In this document: positions 16,769 to 24,202 of the stretch, one piece after another | Numbering within the stretch: position 1 is the first letter of the stretch | Layout of the letters: every line of letters begins with the position of its first letter | Assembly (NCBI GenBank): GCA_964558465.1 | Contig: CAZLEF010000057.1 | Coordinates: forward strand, 1 to 45,422 | Length of the DNA stretch: 45,422 nucleotides | Direction: 5' to 3' | From: JACJYC01 sp964558465 | GTDB lineage: Bacteria; Bacteroidota; Bacteroidia; Chitinophagales; Saprospiraceae | Made by a program: the position numbers and the translations under genes | Notes under the pieces: generated by a model | What the model was told of the DNA's origin: nothing | The model's input: only the letters and a program-made list of their open reading frames with translations | Database searches by the model: none

Positions 16769-16776
16769 TACTTTTG
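16769..16776 (+). promoter_or_regulatory. -7 promoter box of sucC
   Basis: TACTTTTG matches TAnnTTTG exactly and lies 23 bp before the sucC ATG. No convincing -33 TTG is seen. Confidence 0.5.
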
Positions 16777-16799
16777 GGACGCAAAATGCAAAAGCAGAT

Positions 16800-18008
16800 A
16801 TGAATTTACACGAATACCAAGGAAAAGAGCTGCTGAAACGTTACGGCATTGCTATTCAGGAAGGCATTCTGGCCACTACGATTGAAGAAGCCGCCGCTGC
16901 GTACGAGCAGATTGCGGCTCAGTCCGGCTCCCGGTTCGCCATTGTCAAGGCGCAGATTCACGCGGGCGGGCGGGGCAAAGGCGGCGGCGTCAAAGTGGTC
17001 AAAAGCGACGACCAGTTGAAGGAACATGCCGGCAATATCCTGGGTATGATGCTGAAGACCCCGCAAACACCGGGTGGCTTGAACGGTCCGGGCAAGCTGG
17101 TGCGCAAGGTGCTGATCGCGGAGGATGCCTACAAACCCGACTTCGATTCGTGTAAGGAATTTTATATGTCCATTCTGATGGACCGCCAGAAAAAACGCAA
17201 CGTCATTATCTACTCCACGCAGGGCGGGATGGATATCGAGGAAGTGGCCGAACATACGCCGCACCTGGTATTCAAGGAACATATCGACCCCACCCTCGGC
17301 CTTCAGGCTTTCCAGGCGCGAAAAGTGGCCTTCAACCTCGGGTTGAGCGGCGACGCCTTCAAACATATGACCAAATTTGTGACGGCGCTGTACACCGCCT
17401 TTGTGGGCGCCGACGCTTCTTTGTTCGAGATCAACCCTTGTCTGGTGACCGGCGATGGCAGGGTCGTTGCTGTGGACTGCAAAGTGTCCATCGACGACAA
17501 TTCCCTGTTCCGCCATCCCGACCTGGCTGAAATGCGGGATCTCGATGAGGAAGACCCCACGGAAGTGGTCGCCAAAAGTTTCGGCCTCAACTATGTCCAA
17601 CTCGACGGCAATGTCGGCTGCATGGTCAACGGCGCAGGCCTCGCGATGGCCACGATGGACATCATCAAACTCTCCGGCGGCGAACCGGCCAACTTCCTGG
17701 ATGTGGGTGGTACGGCCGATGCCAAACGGGTGGAGAACGCCTTTCGCATCATCCTGCGCGACGAAAGGGTAAAAGCCATCCTGATCAACATCTTCGGAGG
17801 CATCGTCCGCTGCGACCGGGTGGCGCAAGGCGTGGTGGACGCGTACAAGAACATCGGCGATATCAAAGTGCCGATCATTGTTCGCCTGCAGGGCACCAAT
17901 GCCGACCTGGCCAAACAGATCATCGACGAATCCGGGCTCCGGGTGCGGTCGGCTATCCTGTTGCAGGAGGCGGCAGATCTGGTCAGCGAGGTGCTGAGGG
18001 AGGGGTAG
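16800..18008 (+). CDS. sucC: Succinyl-CoA ligase (ADP-forming), beta subunit
   Basis: The 402-aa product has the ATP-grasp N-terminal domain (MNLHEYQGKELLKRYGI, KAQIHAGGRGKGGGVK) and the C-terminal CoA-ligase domain (LDGNVGCMVNGAGLAMATMD, LDVGGTAD, INIFGGIVRCDRVAQG). With SucD it makes ATP from succinyl-CoA in the TCA cycle. It is slightly longer than E. coli SucC because of an extra segment near LKTPQTPGGLNGPGKL. sucD is not adjacent; separate placement of sucC and sucD is common in Bacteroidota. A heptamer array starts 6 bp after the stop. Confidence 0.96.
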   Translation: MNLHEYQGKELLKRYGIAIQEGILATTIEEAAAAYEQIAAQSGSRFAIVKAQIHAGGRGKGGGVKVVKSDDQLKEHAGNILGMMLKTPQTPGGLNGPGKLVRKVLIAEDAYKPDFDSCKEFYMSILMDRQKKRNVIIYSTQGGMDIEEVAEHTPHLVFKEHIDPTLGLQAFQARKVAFNLGLSGDAFKHMTKFVTALYTAFVGADASLFEINPCLVTGDGRVVAVDCKVSIDDNSLFRHPDLAEMRDLDEEDPTEVVAKSFGLNYVQLDGNVGCMVNGAGLAMATMDIIKLSGGEPANFLDVGGTADAKRVENAFRIILRDERVKAILINIFGGIVRCDRVAQGVVDAYKNIGDIKVPIIVRLQGTNADLAKQIIDESGLRVRSAILLQEAADLVSEVLREG

Positions 18009-18013
18009 GTTTT

Positions 18014-18048
18014 CAGTCTGCAGTCCACAGTCTCCAGTCCACAGTCTG
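18014..18048. repeat. 7-bp tandem array (CAGTCTG/CAGTCCA)
   Basis: Five heptamers alternate CAGTCTG, CAGTCCA, CAGTCTC, CAGTCCA, CAGTCTG, starting 6 bp after the sucC stop. A related heptamer block follows the LytTR gene at 22831-22879. Confidence 0.9.
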
Positions 18049-18100
18049 CGGCCGTTTACCTTTATCAGTCCATTTCCAGTTGCCGGCGATTTGCCGTACA

Positions 18101-18126
18101 AGTGAACTGAGCGGAGCCGAAGTTCA
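18101..18126 (-). repeat. Dispersed element with core TTCGGCTCCGCTCAG
   Basis: On the minus strand the core TTCGRCTMCGCTCAG occupies 18107-18121, with flanks ACTGAAC and TTC that also match the copy at 42687-42709. A third core lies at 42730-42744. It sits between sucC and the opposing membrane protein gene. Confidence 0.7.
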
Positions 18127-18163
18127 GTCTTTGCCCGCCAAAGCCGACGCCGGATAGGGCGTT

Positions 18164-18781
18164 TTAAACATTTTCCCCGCCATGATGCCTGCATAACCGC
18201 TGCAAAGCAACCAGTCTGGCCGTACCGGTCAGCGTTTCGAATACCGGTGTCGGAGGTTCTTCTGGCAGCATGAGTGATTCGATCCTCTCGGCGTTTGCCG
18301 GGGTTGAATCGATCACCCGGGGTAACCCTTGCAGAACCAGGGTTTGCTGCACGCCAGGCGTATCCTGTTCCCCGTGCGTGCCGGCAGAATACCCGCTGAG
18401 GTACAGGAAATGCCGGCGGCCGTCAAGAAAATACGAATATTTGAAAGGGCCGTAAATAATCAAAGGTTCCACGCCGCTGATGATGATTGCGTGTGATTTT
18501 TCGGAAAAATATACGAATGTACAAACCCGGCTGCCCAGAAAAAGGAAAAGGAGCACGGGGCCGATAATGATCAAAAGTATGAGTAACACGACGACCCAGG
18601 GCGCAAAGGAATCCATTACTCCGGGTACAAGGGGGAATCCGGTCAATAGATAAGTAATTACAAATGCGATCGCACCCGCCACGGAATAGGAGTAAAAACG
18701 GCGTATATATTCCAATGGCTGTACGCGGAAGCGGAGCAGGGTTTGCCCCCGTTCAACGGAGGGAGAGGAAGAAGAATCCAT
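18164..18781 (-). CDS. Membrane protein of unknown function
   Basis: The 205-aa product starts at ATG 18781 (MDSSSSPSVERGQTLLRF); an in-frame extension upstream would read through an 18-bp inverted repeat and is rejected. Two hydrophobic segments (about residues 32-50 and 60-88) are followed by a soluble beta-rich domain of about 110 residues (SRVCTFVYFSEKSHAIIISG). The layout resembles small bacterial PH-like membrane proteins, but no family is recognised. It lies 152 bp downstream of the serine hydrolase gene on the same strand. Confidence 0.6.
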   Translation of the reverse strand: MDSSSSPSVERGQTLLRFRVQPLEYIRRFYSYSVAGAIAFVITYLLTGFPLVPGVMDSFAPWVVVLLILLIIIGPVLLFLFLGSRVCTFVYFSEKSHAIIISGVEPLIIYGPFKYSYFLDGRRHFLYLSGYSAGTHGEQDTPGVQQTLVLQGLPRVIDSTPANAERIESLMLPEEPPTPVFETLTGTARLVALQRLCRHHGGENV

Positions 18782-18868
18782 AACAGGGTTATCGGTTTTT
18801 AGGGAAAACTGCCGGGAGCCTGTAAAAGTTCCAACGGCGTGAATTGGCAATCGCAAATATTGGTCAAA

Positions 18869-18927
18869 AAATTGCACTTTCCAATGTCCGGTCGAAGTCA
18901 ATTTTTTCGCATTGGAAAGTGCAATTT
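18869..18927. repeat. Perfect 18-bp inverted repeat with 23-bp loop
   Basis: Arms at 18869-18886 and 18910-18927 are exact reverse complements (AAATTGCACTTTCCAATG and its complement). It begins 7 bp past the end of the serine hydrolase gene, so a terminator or mRNA-stabilising stem is the simple reading. No T-tract follows. A small inverted-repeat element is the alternative. Confidence 0.7.
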
Positions 18928-18933
18928 CAAACT

Positions 18934-20073
18934 TCATTGCAGCAACCCGTCCAAAAACGACTTGTCCGACCCGTTTCCGTTATTTTTGTAGACCACGGTC
19001 ATATTCCCGGTTTCCGGGAAATAAAGTACATTGGCTTCGATGCCCGCCGAGCTGCCGTTGTGGCCGAAGCCGATGCCGGCGCCGGTGCGCCAGAGTTCCA
19101 GCCCAAGACCGTATTCACAAAAGGTATTGTCGCAGTTTTCCAATTGCACCTGTTTCATCATTTCTACCGACGCAGGCGAAACGATGTCGCCTTCCATCAG
19201 GGCTTTGATGAATTTCATCAGGTCAACGGCCGTGCTGACGATGCCCCCGTCGGCTTTGCCGTCGGTGTCCGCCCGGTCCCACCGGCTGACGTCGAGCAGG
19301 TTTCCGTCGCCGTAGATATCGGCATAACCGCGGGCCACGTTGCGGTCGTCCCGCTGTTCGAGGTAAGTGTCGGTGAGCCCGAGCGGGGTGAAGATGAGTT
19401 GGTCCAGGACTTGTTGTACGGTTTTTCCGGTGACGGATTCGATGATCTGCCCCAACAGCCAGTAGTTTGTATTGCTGTAAGCGTACCCCTTGCCGGGTTC
19501 GAAATGCAGCGGTTTGCCGTAAACATATTCCTCCATCAATTGATCAATGGTTTTTTTATCCATAGCTTCCGGGTCATTTACGAGGTCAAGCTTGTAACGG
19601 GTACTTTCGTTCGGCGGGTCAAATATGCCGGAAAGATGGCTCAACAGATGCCGGACGGTTATTTTTTCCGCGCCGGGAATCCGGCCTTTTACCTTGGGCA
19701 GTTTTTCGGAGAGTGGATCGTCCAGTTCCAGTTTACCCTCCTCCACCAGGCGCAGAATGGCCGTTGCGACAAACATTTTGGTGATGCTGCCGGTGCGGAA
19801 CGGCGTATTGGTGCGCATAGCGGTCCGGTGTTCGAGGTTGGATTGTCCGGTTGCCCCTACCCAAAGGGGTTCGTTCCGGCGGGCAACCAACAGAATAGCG
19901 CCCGGCGAGCCGGTGTTTTTCCGGTAGTTTTCCAGTTGCGCCAGGTATTCCTGATGACGGGGGTGGTTGGCGTAACTGACGTCCGAAGCGGCGTCAGGCC
20001 TGGGGATGAAAATGTCTTTTACACAGGCTGAAGCCCCCAGCGCGAGCCCAAAAAGGATGATCAGGTTTTTCAT
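18934..20073 (-). CDS. Serine hydrolase lipoprotein, beta-lactamase/class C-like family
   Basis: The 379-aa product begins with a lipoprotein signal (MKNLIILFGLALGASAC). The beta-lactamase fold is marked by SxxK (Ser96-Ile-Thr-Lys99 in TGSITKMF), YSN (Tyr199-Ser-Asn201) and a C-terminal HNGSSAG that takes the KTG position. This pattern is typical of D-aminopeptidase, esterase and DD-carboxypeptidase relatives, not of true beta-lactamases in particular. It should act outside the inner membrane. A gene for an exported beta-rich protein ends only 9 bp upstream of its start, so the two are very likely co-transcribed. Confidence 0.88.
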   Translation of the reverse strand: MKNLIILFGLALGASACVKDIFIPRPDAASDVSYANHPRHQEYLAQLENYRKNTGSPGAILLVARRNEPLWVGATGQSNLEHRTAMRTNTPFRTGSITKMFVATAILRLVEEGKLELDDPLSEKLPKVKGRIPGAEKITVRHLLSHLSGIFDPPNESTRYKLDLVNDPEAMDKKTIDQLMEEYVYGKPLHFEPGKGYAYSNTNYWLLGQIIESVTGKTVQQVLDQLIFTPLGLTDTYLEQRDDRNVARGYADIYGDGNLLDVSRWDRADTDGKADGGIVSTAVDLMKFIKALMEGDIVSPASVEMMKQVQLENCDNTFCEYGLGLELWRTGAGIGFGHNGSSAGIEANVLYFPETGNMTVVYKNNGNGSDKSFLDGLLQ

Positions 20074-20082
20074 GGATGTAAA

Positions 20083-20700
20083 TCATTTAAAGGGTTGAAA
20101 GCGGGTTCCAAAATGGATGGTCTTGTGCGGCAATACCGGCGCCCCGCCGTAGTTGAACGGCATTTCGCCGAACAATTCATAGCGGGAAAAGATGGTCAGG
20201 TCCCTGAACCGGTAGCCCAATCCAAGCCCGAGGGTGGGCATGATCTTGTGCAGGCGTTGGGAGGCCCCCAGGAAGCTGTCGTCCGCCGGGCGGTAACGTT
20301 TCAGGTCGGAAACGAGGTGGAGATAACCGGCGCCGATGGTGGCGTCGGCAAAAAAACGGCCGATCGACTTGCGGTACCCCAGCTCGGTACTGACAAAAAC
20401 GCCCTGCTGGAAGCCATTGTGGCGATAGTAACCCAGGTTGAGGGTTTGCAGCAATTGGCGCTTGTCGTTTTGCCGGTAGTAAAACTCTGTGCCGATCCGC
20501 ACGCCCCAGTTCGGGTTTTTGAAAAAGCCCCGTAGATTGGGCAGGCTGACCGATTCGGAAAAAACGCTGACGGTAATGGGCATCGAAATCTTTTGCACGC
20601 CGTCCTGTGCGCTGAGGCTGTTTAAAATCAGGAAAATCAGCCCTGATCCCAATACCAACAGCCGGTTTTTAAACTTGAAATGAAATTTTCTGAATCTCAT
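20083..20700 (-). CDS. Exported, probably outer-membrane beta-barrel-like protein
   Basis: The 205-aa product starts at ATG 20700, which opens a signal peptide (MRFRKFHFKFKNRLLVLGSGLIFLILNSLSAQ, cleavage after SAQ likely). The mature part alternates polar and aromatic residues in strand-like stretches (GVRIGTEFYYRQNDKRQLLQ, FVSTELGYRKSIGRFFADA) and ends in TIHFGTRFQPF, consistent with a small outer-membrane barrel. No named family is recognised. It shares a transcript with the serine hydrolase 9 bp downstream and has its own promoter at 20756-20787. Confidence 0.7.
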   Translation of the reverse strand: MRFRKFHFKFKNRLLVLGSGLIFLILNSLSAQDGVQKISMPITVSVFSESVSLPNLRGFFKNPNWGVRIGTEFYYRQNDKRQLLQTLNLGYYRHNGFQQGVFVSTELGYRKSIGRFFADATIGAGYLHLVSDLKRYRPADDSFLGASQRLHKIMPTLGLGLGYRFRDLTIFSRYELFGEMPFNYGGAPVLPHKTIHFGTRFQPFK

Positions 20701-20755
20701 GTACGGATAATTTTTTAATGAAAAATCGGATGACTTCTTTGGTCTGAAGACATTG

Positions 20756-20787
20756 CAAACATGGGGGCAAAACGATCCGTTATTCAA
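20756..20787 (-). promoter_or_regulatory. Promoter of the beta-barrel/serine hydrolase operon
   Basis: On the minus strand a -33 TTG (20787-20785) and a -7 CATGTTTG (20763-20756), which matches TAnnTTTG at seven of eight positions, are 21 bp apart. The ATG is 55 bp downstream. Confidence 0.5.
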
Positions 20788-20863
20788 GCTGAATGGCGGT
20801 GAAGCCGTCCAAAATGGGTGTCAACCAGCATTTCAGGCCATCTGAATGCCTTTTTTGGCATTT

Positions 20864-20887
20864 CCAGCGGGTTTGCGAACCCGCTGG
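20864..20887. terminator. 10-bp hairpin CCAGCGGGTT-TGCG-AACCCGCTGG
   Basis: A perfect 10-bp stem with a 4-bp loop lies between two divergent genes, where no transcript is expected to end. A CCG plus seven Ts follows on the plus strand 12 bp later. It may stop antisense reading from either side or be part of a repeat. Confidence 0.5.
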
Positions 20888-20949
20888 CGGTTTCAAGCCG
20901 TTTTTTTGCCGGTTGACGCCGTTTTCAGGTGGAGCGGACGAGTGGAAGA

Positions 20950-20980
20950 TTGAAAATGCGGCGGGCGCGAACGACCTTTG
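20950..20980 (+). promoter_or_regulatory. Promoter of the LytS/LytTR operon
   Basis: A -33 TTG (20950-20952) and a -7 GACCTTTG (20973-20980), 20 bp apart, precede ATG 21011 by 30 bp. The identical -7 box GACCTTTG is used in front of the SnoaL cluster at 34199-34206. Confidence 0.6.
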
Positions 20981-21010
20981 CGGTACGCCATTTCCAACAG
21001 CGAAAATGAA

Positions 21011-22042
21011 ATGAAAAAAAAGTATCAATGGATGATCCTCCTGGCAGGGGTGTTGCTCCTGATCGTCTCCAACACCATCAATTTTGGTACGGATGAAGCG
21101 ATGACCCTGTCGCGGAAAACAGCGTACCTTTTGGTATTGGCCCTGGGGATCGCCGCTCAGTTTTTTACAATCTTATACATCGGACAGCGCATGCAACGCC
21201 GGATGCCTGGGTTGACTTACACCCTGAAACGCATCATCCGGGCTTTCCTCATCGGGGTACCGGTACTTGCGGTTTTGATGACCCTGACGGACTTCGGCCT
21301 GGAAAATTTTTCCAGTCATCCGGTGTACCAATTTGGCTGGAAATCTTTGCTGCTCAACCTGACCCAGTCTTCCGTGACCGCCATTTATATCCTGGGGCTC
21401 ACCGAGGCTTTTTATTATTACGATCAGCTCAGCCGTTCGGAAAAAGAAAAAGAAGAGCTCCTGCGCATCAACCTGCACGCCCAGTACGACAGTCTGAAGC
21501 AGCAGGTGAACCCACATTTTTTATTCAACAGCCTGAACACCCTGAGTTCCCTGATTTCTGTCGACCCGGCAAAAGCAGAGAAATTTGTGGAAGAAATGAG
21601 CCAGGTGTACCGCTACCTGCTGCAAAGCAACCAGGATGAACTGACGACCCTTGGCCGGGAACTGGAGTTTATCAAATCCTACCTGCACCTCCTGAAAACC
21701 CGTTTTGGGGAGGGTTTTCAAGCAGACATCAACGTGGAGGAGGAGGCGTTACTGTACCTGATCCCCCCGCTTACATTGCAATTACTGGTAGAAAATGCGG
21801 TGAAACACAATGAAGTTTCCACCGCCAATCCGCTCCGCCTTCGCATTTTTACACAGGGTTCCGAGCGACTGGTCGTCGCCAACAATTTGCAACGGCGGGC
21901 GATCACCATCCAGTCCGGGAAGGTCGGCCTGGCAAACATCATCGCCCGTTACCGGCTGCTCAACCATCCCTATGTCGAAGTCCGGGAAACCGGAGAAACA
22001 TTCACCGTCCTTCTTCCACTCATCAAAAAATCGGAAGCATGA
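21011..22042 (+). CDS. LytS/YehU-type sensor histidine kinase
   Basis: The 343-aa product starts at ATG 21011 (MKKKYQWMILLAGVLLLIVS). Four hydrophobic segments occupy about residues 1-135, followed by a short coiled linker (SRSEKEKEELLRINLHAQYD). The His_kinase domain has the phosphoacceptor His169 in QVNPHFLFNSLNTL and an ATPase half with LLVENAVKHNE and GKVGLANI. Such kinases sense envelope or small-molecule signals and phosphorylate LytTR regulators. The regulator gene overlaps by 4 bp (ATGA), so the pair is translationally coupled. Confidence 0.93.
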   Translation: MKKKYQWMILLAGVLLLIVSNTINFGTDEAMTLSRKTAYLLVLALGIAAQFFTILYIGQRMQRRMPGLTYTLKRIIRAFLIGVPVLAVLMTLTDFGLENFSSHPVYQFGWKSLLLNLTQSSVTAIYILGLTEAFYYYDQLSRSEKEKEELLRINLHAQYDSLKQQVNPHFLFNSLNTLSSLISVDPAKAEKFVEEMSQVYRYLLQSNQDELTTLGRELEFIKSYLHLLKTRFGEGFQADINVEEEALLYLIPPLTLQLLVENAVKHNEVSTANPLRLRIFTQGSERLVVANNLQRRAITIQSGKVGLANIIARYRLLNHPYVEVRETGETFTVLLPLIKKSEA

Positions 22043-22827
22043 AAGTTTTTATCATTGAGGACGAGTACCTGGGGCTGGAGCGGCTGATCAAGCTGATCGC
22101 AGAGGTCAACCCGGCCATCCATATTCTGGGCCATGCCGAGAGCATCAAATCGGCCGTGCAATGGTTGCAAAATAACCCTGCGCCGGACCTGATCTTTATG
22201 GACATCGAACTGGCGGACGGGCAGTGTTTTGAGATCTTCAACCAGGTTGATGTCCGTTCACCCGTCATTTTTACCACCTCCTATGACGAATACGCCCTCC
22301 ATGCCTTCAAAGTGAACAGCATCGACTACCTGTTGAAGCCGGTCAAAAAAGAAGAACTGGCAGGGGCTCTGGAAAAACTGCAGCGCATGAAAGCACATTT
22401 CCAGGGACCTTCACCCCAGGCGCCGGTGGCCATCGGGATCGAAAACCTGGTGCGGGAGCTTCGCCAGTTCCAGCAACCAAAAGAATACCGCAAGCGCTTT
22501 CTGCTCAAACAAGGCCAGCGCTGGCTAAGTGTGGAGATTCACGAAATTGCCTGGTTCATGGCCGACGGGAAACTCTGCTTTCTGAAAACCTGGGATAACC
22601 GGCGGTTCATCGTGGACTATACCCTTGAAGAACTCGGCGAAATGCTCGACCCCGCTGAGTTTTTCCGGGTCAACCGGAGTTATATCGTCCACGCCAAAGC
22701 GGTAAAATCCATCGATAATTATTTCAGCGGCAGGCTCATCCTTCAGTTGACACCCAAAACGGAGGCGAATGATGTCGTGGTAAGCAAGGAAAAGGCTTCG
22801 GAGTTCAAGTCGTGGATGGGGAAATGA
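22039..22827 (+). CDS. LytTR-family response regulator
   Basis: The 262-aa product has a receiver domain with phosphoacceptor Asp55 in IFMDIELADG and the conserved Lys in YLLKPVKKEEL, and a C-terminal LytTR DNA-binding domain (about 155-258) with RFLLKQGQRWLSVEIHEIAW and EFFRVNRSYIVHAKAVKSI. LytTR proteins bind paired short direct repeats at promoters. It overlaps the kinase gene by 4 bp. Its stop codon is followed after 3 bp by a heptamer array and then an octamer array. The target genes are not known. Confidence 0.94.
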   Translation: MKVFIIEDEYLGLERLIKLIAEVNPAIHILGHAESIKSAVQWLQNNPAPDLIFMDIELADGQCFEIFNQVDVRSPVIFTTSYDEYALHAFKVNSIDYLLKPVKKEELAGALEKLQRMKAHFQGPSPQAPVAIGIENLVRELRQFQQPKEYRKRFLLKQGQRWLSVEIHEIAWFMADGKLCFLKTWDNRRFIVDYTLEELGEMLDPAEFFRVNRSYIVHAKAVKSIDNYFSGRLILQLTPKTEANDVVVSKEKASEFKSWMGK

Positions 22828-22830
22828 GGG

Positions 22831-22879
22831 CAGTCTCCAGTCTCCAGCTCTGAGTCTCGAGCCTTGAGTTCCGAGCCAC
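22831..22879. repeat. Degenerate 7-bp tandem array (CAGTCTC/GAGTCTC)
   Basis: Seven heptamers in register (CAGTCTC, CAGTCTC, CAGCTCT, GAGTCTC, GAGCCTT, GAGTTCC, GAGCCAC) start 3 bp after the LytTR stop. Confidence 0.8.
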
Positions 22880-22885
22880 CCCTCT

Positions 22886-22976
22886 CCAGTCACCAAGTCA
22901 CCAGTCACCAAGTCACCAAGTCACCAAGTCACCAAGTCACCAAGTAGTCTCCAAGTCACCAAGTCTCCAAGTCTCC
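22886..22976. repeat. 8-bp tandem array (CCAAGTCA)
   Basis: About eleven copies of CCAAGTCA and variants (CCAGTCA, CCAAGTCT) fill the space between the heptamer block and the end of the YHS gene. It is the same 8-mer family as at 1-55. Confidence 0.93.
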
Positions 22977-22997
22977 TGCCAGCGATAACCAAGCTCA

Positions 22998-23441
22998 TTA
23001 ATTTTGCCGGGCATTCCTGTAATTTTTATCCGCCTTTTGGATGTATTCGGCCTGTTTGCTGTTCCAGTCGTTTTGTACATTTTTGTTATAGTTGAGATAC
23101 AGTTTTCCGTCGACGATGCTCCAGGCGTCGGGCGCAGTTTTGGCGGGGTACCCCTGGGCCCAGCCGTAGGCGCACCAGCCGCCGTATTGCGGGGCGTATT
23201 TTTCGGGGTTGCCGGCGAACAGATCCCGGTTGGCGGCGGAGGTAAAATGCCAAGTGGCGCCGTTCCAGTCAAACGTAATGCCTGCCTGGCCTTTGACCGG
23301 TTGGTTTTGGGTGAAATAGGCTACGGGGTCGTAACCTTTGATAGCGCCTTCTTTGGTAGCATAAACCGCAGCCTCTTCGCTTTTTTGAGCGTTGCAGGCG
23401 CCGGCCAGAAGGAAGAGAATGAAAAGCAGGGTGTTTTTCAT
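22998..23441 (-). CDS. YHS-domain lipoprotein
   Basis: The 147-aa product begins with a lipoprotein signal (MKNTLLFILFLLAGAC). The YHS-type domain (about residues 33-100) shows GYDPVAYFTQNQPVKG, then TWHFTSAANRDLFAGNPEKY and APQYGGWCAYG, the usual pattern of exported YHS proteins in Bacteroidota. A C-terminal part (WSIVDGKLYLNYNKNVQNDW) is shared by the same group. The domain is linked to metal, often copper, handling, but the precise role is unknown. It is convergent with the LytTR operon across the arrays. Confidence 0.85.
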   Translation of the reverse strand: MKNTLLFILFLLAGACNAQKSEEAAVYATKEGAIKGYDPVAYFTQNQPVKGQAGITFDWNGATWHFTSAANRDLFAGNPEKYAPQYGGWCAYGWAQGYPAKTAPDAWSIVDGKLYLNYNKNVQNDWNSKQAEYIQKADKNYRNARQN

Positions 23442-23617
23442 GGTATTGTTTTAATTTTGTAATAAACGTCTATTCCAAACGCGGTTGATTTCCGATGGTT
23501 GATGGAGCAGGCGGCTTGTAGCATAACAGTTGATCATTCCGTCTGCAGCAGGACAGTTTGTGGTCTGCCTTGTGGAAATTGTCGAAAATGCCGGTTTGAA
23601 ATTTGAATCCTTTTCTG

Positions 23618-24145
23618 ATGGATATCCGAACGGTACTCCAACAACGCTACGAAACCGGCCTGATGCCGAGAATTGCCCGGTACATCGGCGACGACCAGGC
23701 GCGTTTCGACGACCTGATGGCGCTGGTGTTCGGCGATGACGACCTGGTCTCCAAACGAGCCTCCTGGGTGATCAGCCATTGCACGGAGCAATACCCGCAC
23801 CTCATCCAACCCCATTTGGAAACCCTGGTGAACAACCTGGGGAAACCAGGGTTAAACGACTCCATCGTCCGCAGTACCGTCAAAGTGCTGGCAGAGTTGA
23901 AAGACATCCCTGAAGACCTTCAAGGCATCGCCCTCCAGTATTGTTTCGACCTGCTGCTCGACCCCGGGACGGCGGTGGCCATCCAGGTGCACGCCATGCA
24001 GACCATTTTCAATATTTCCAGAAATGAACCGGATCTTCTGCGAGAACTGAAAGAAGTGATCGAAGAACGGATGCCGTATGGAACGGCCGGTTTCAAGGCA
24101 AGGGGGCGGCGGTTGTTGGGGGAGATCGGGGAAAAAATGAAATAA
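23618..24145 (+). CDS. Helical-repeat (HEAT-like) protein of unknown function
   Basis: The 175-aa product, started at ATG 23618 (MDIRTVLQQRYETGLMPRI), appears entirely alpha-helical with paired helices of HEAT/ARM character (LVFGDDDLVSKRASWVISHC, LVNNLGKPGLNDSIVRSTVKV given in part, AIQVHAMQTIFNIS). No catalytic motif is visible; such proteins usually bind other proteins. A -7-like GAAATTTG (23598-23605) lies directly before the start. The gene is followed 57 bp later by the first DUF4143 ATPase, which has its own promoter. Confidence 0.7.
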   Translation: MDIRTVLQQRYETGLMPRIARYIGDDQARFDDLMALVFGDDDLVSKRASWVISHCTEQYPHLIQPHLETLVNNLGKPGLNDSIVRSTVKVLAELKDIPEDLQGIALQYCFDLLLDPGTAVAIQVHAMQTIFNISRNEPDLLRELKEVIEERMPYGTAGFKARGRRLLGEIGEKMK

Positions 24146-24190
24146 AGTTGAAAATTAAGTACTGTATTTTTTGTTTTTCAACCTTATTTG

Positions 24191-24198
24191 TATATTTG
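24191..24198 (+). promoter_or_regulatory. -7 promoter box of the first DUF4143 gene
   Basis: TATATTTG matches TAnnTTTG and ends only 4 bp before ATG 24203; a TTTG at 24170-24173 is 17 bp upstream. If used, the transcript would be leaderless or nearly so. Confidence 0.5.
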
Positions 24199-24202
24199 TA
24201 GT

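Larger units (their letters stand above)
20701..21010. other. 310-bp divergent spacer with hairpin and possible gene relic
   Basis: No gene is convincing here. Besides promoters for both flanking operons it holds a strong hairpin (20864-20887) and a smaller one, ATGCC-TTTTTT-GGCAT (20846-20861). The minus strand has an open frame of 82 codons across the region, rich in Lys, Trp and Cys, with no start signal or known domain; it may be a degenerate repeat or relic. Confidence 0.4.

Noticed and set aside
16806..18194. Minus-strand open frame of 462 codons
   Set aside because: It is antisense to sucC, rich in His and Asp as expected for the complement of coding sequence, and without any recognisable domain.
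18934..20073. True beta-lactamase resistance gene
   Set aside because: The protein has SxxK and YSN but HNG in place of the KTG motif, is a lipoprotein and resembles the broad serine hydrolase/esterase group; resistance cannot be claimed.
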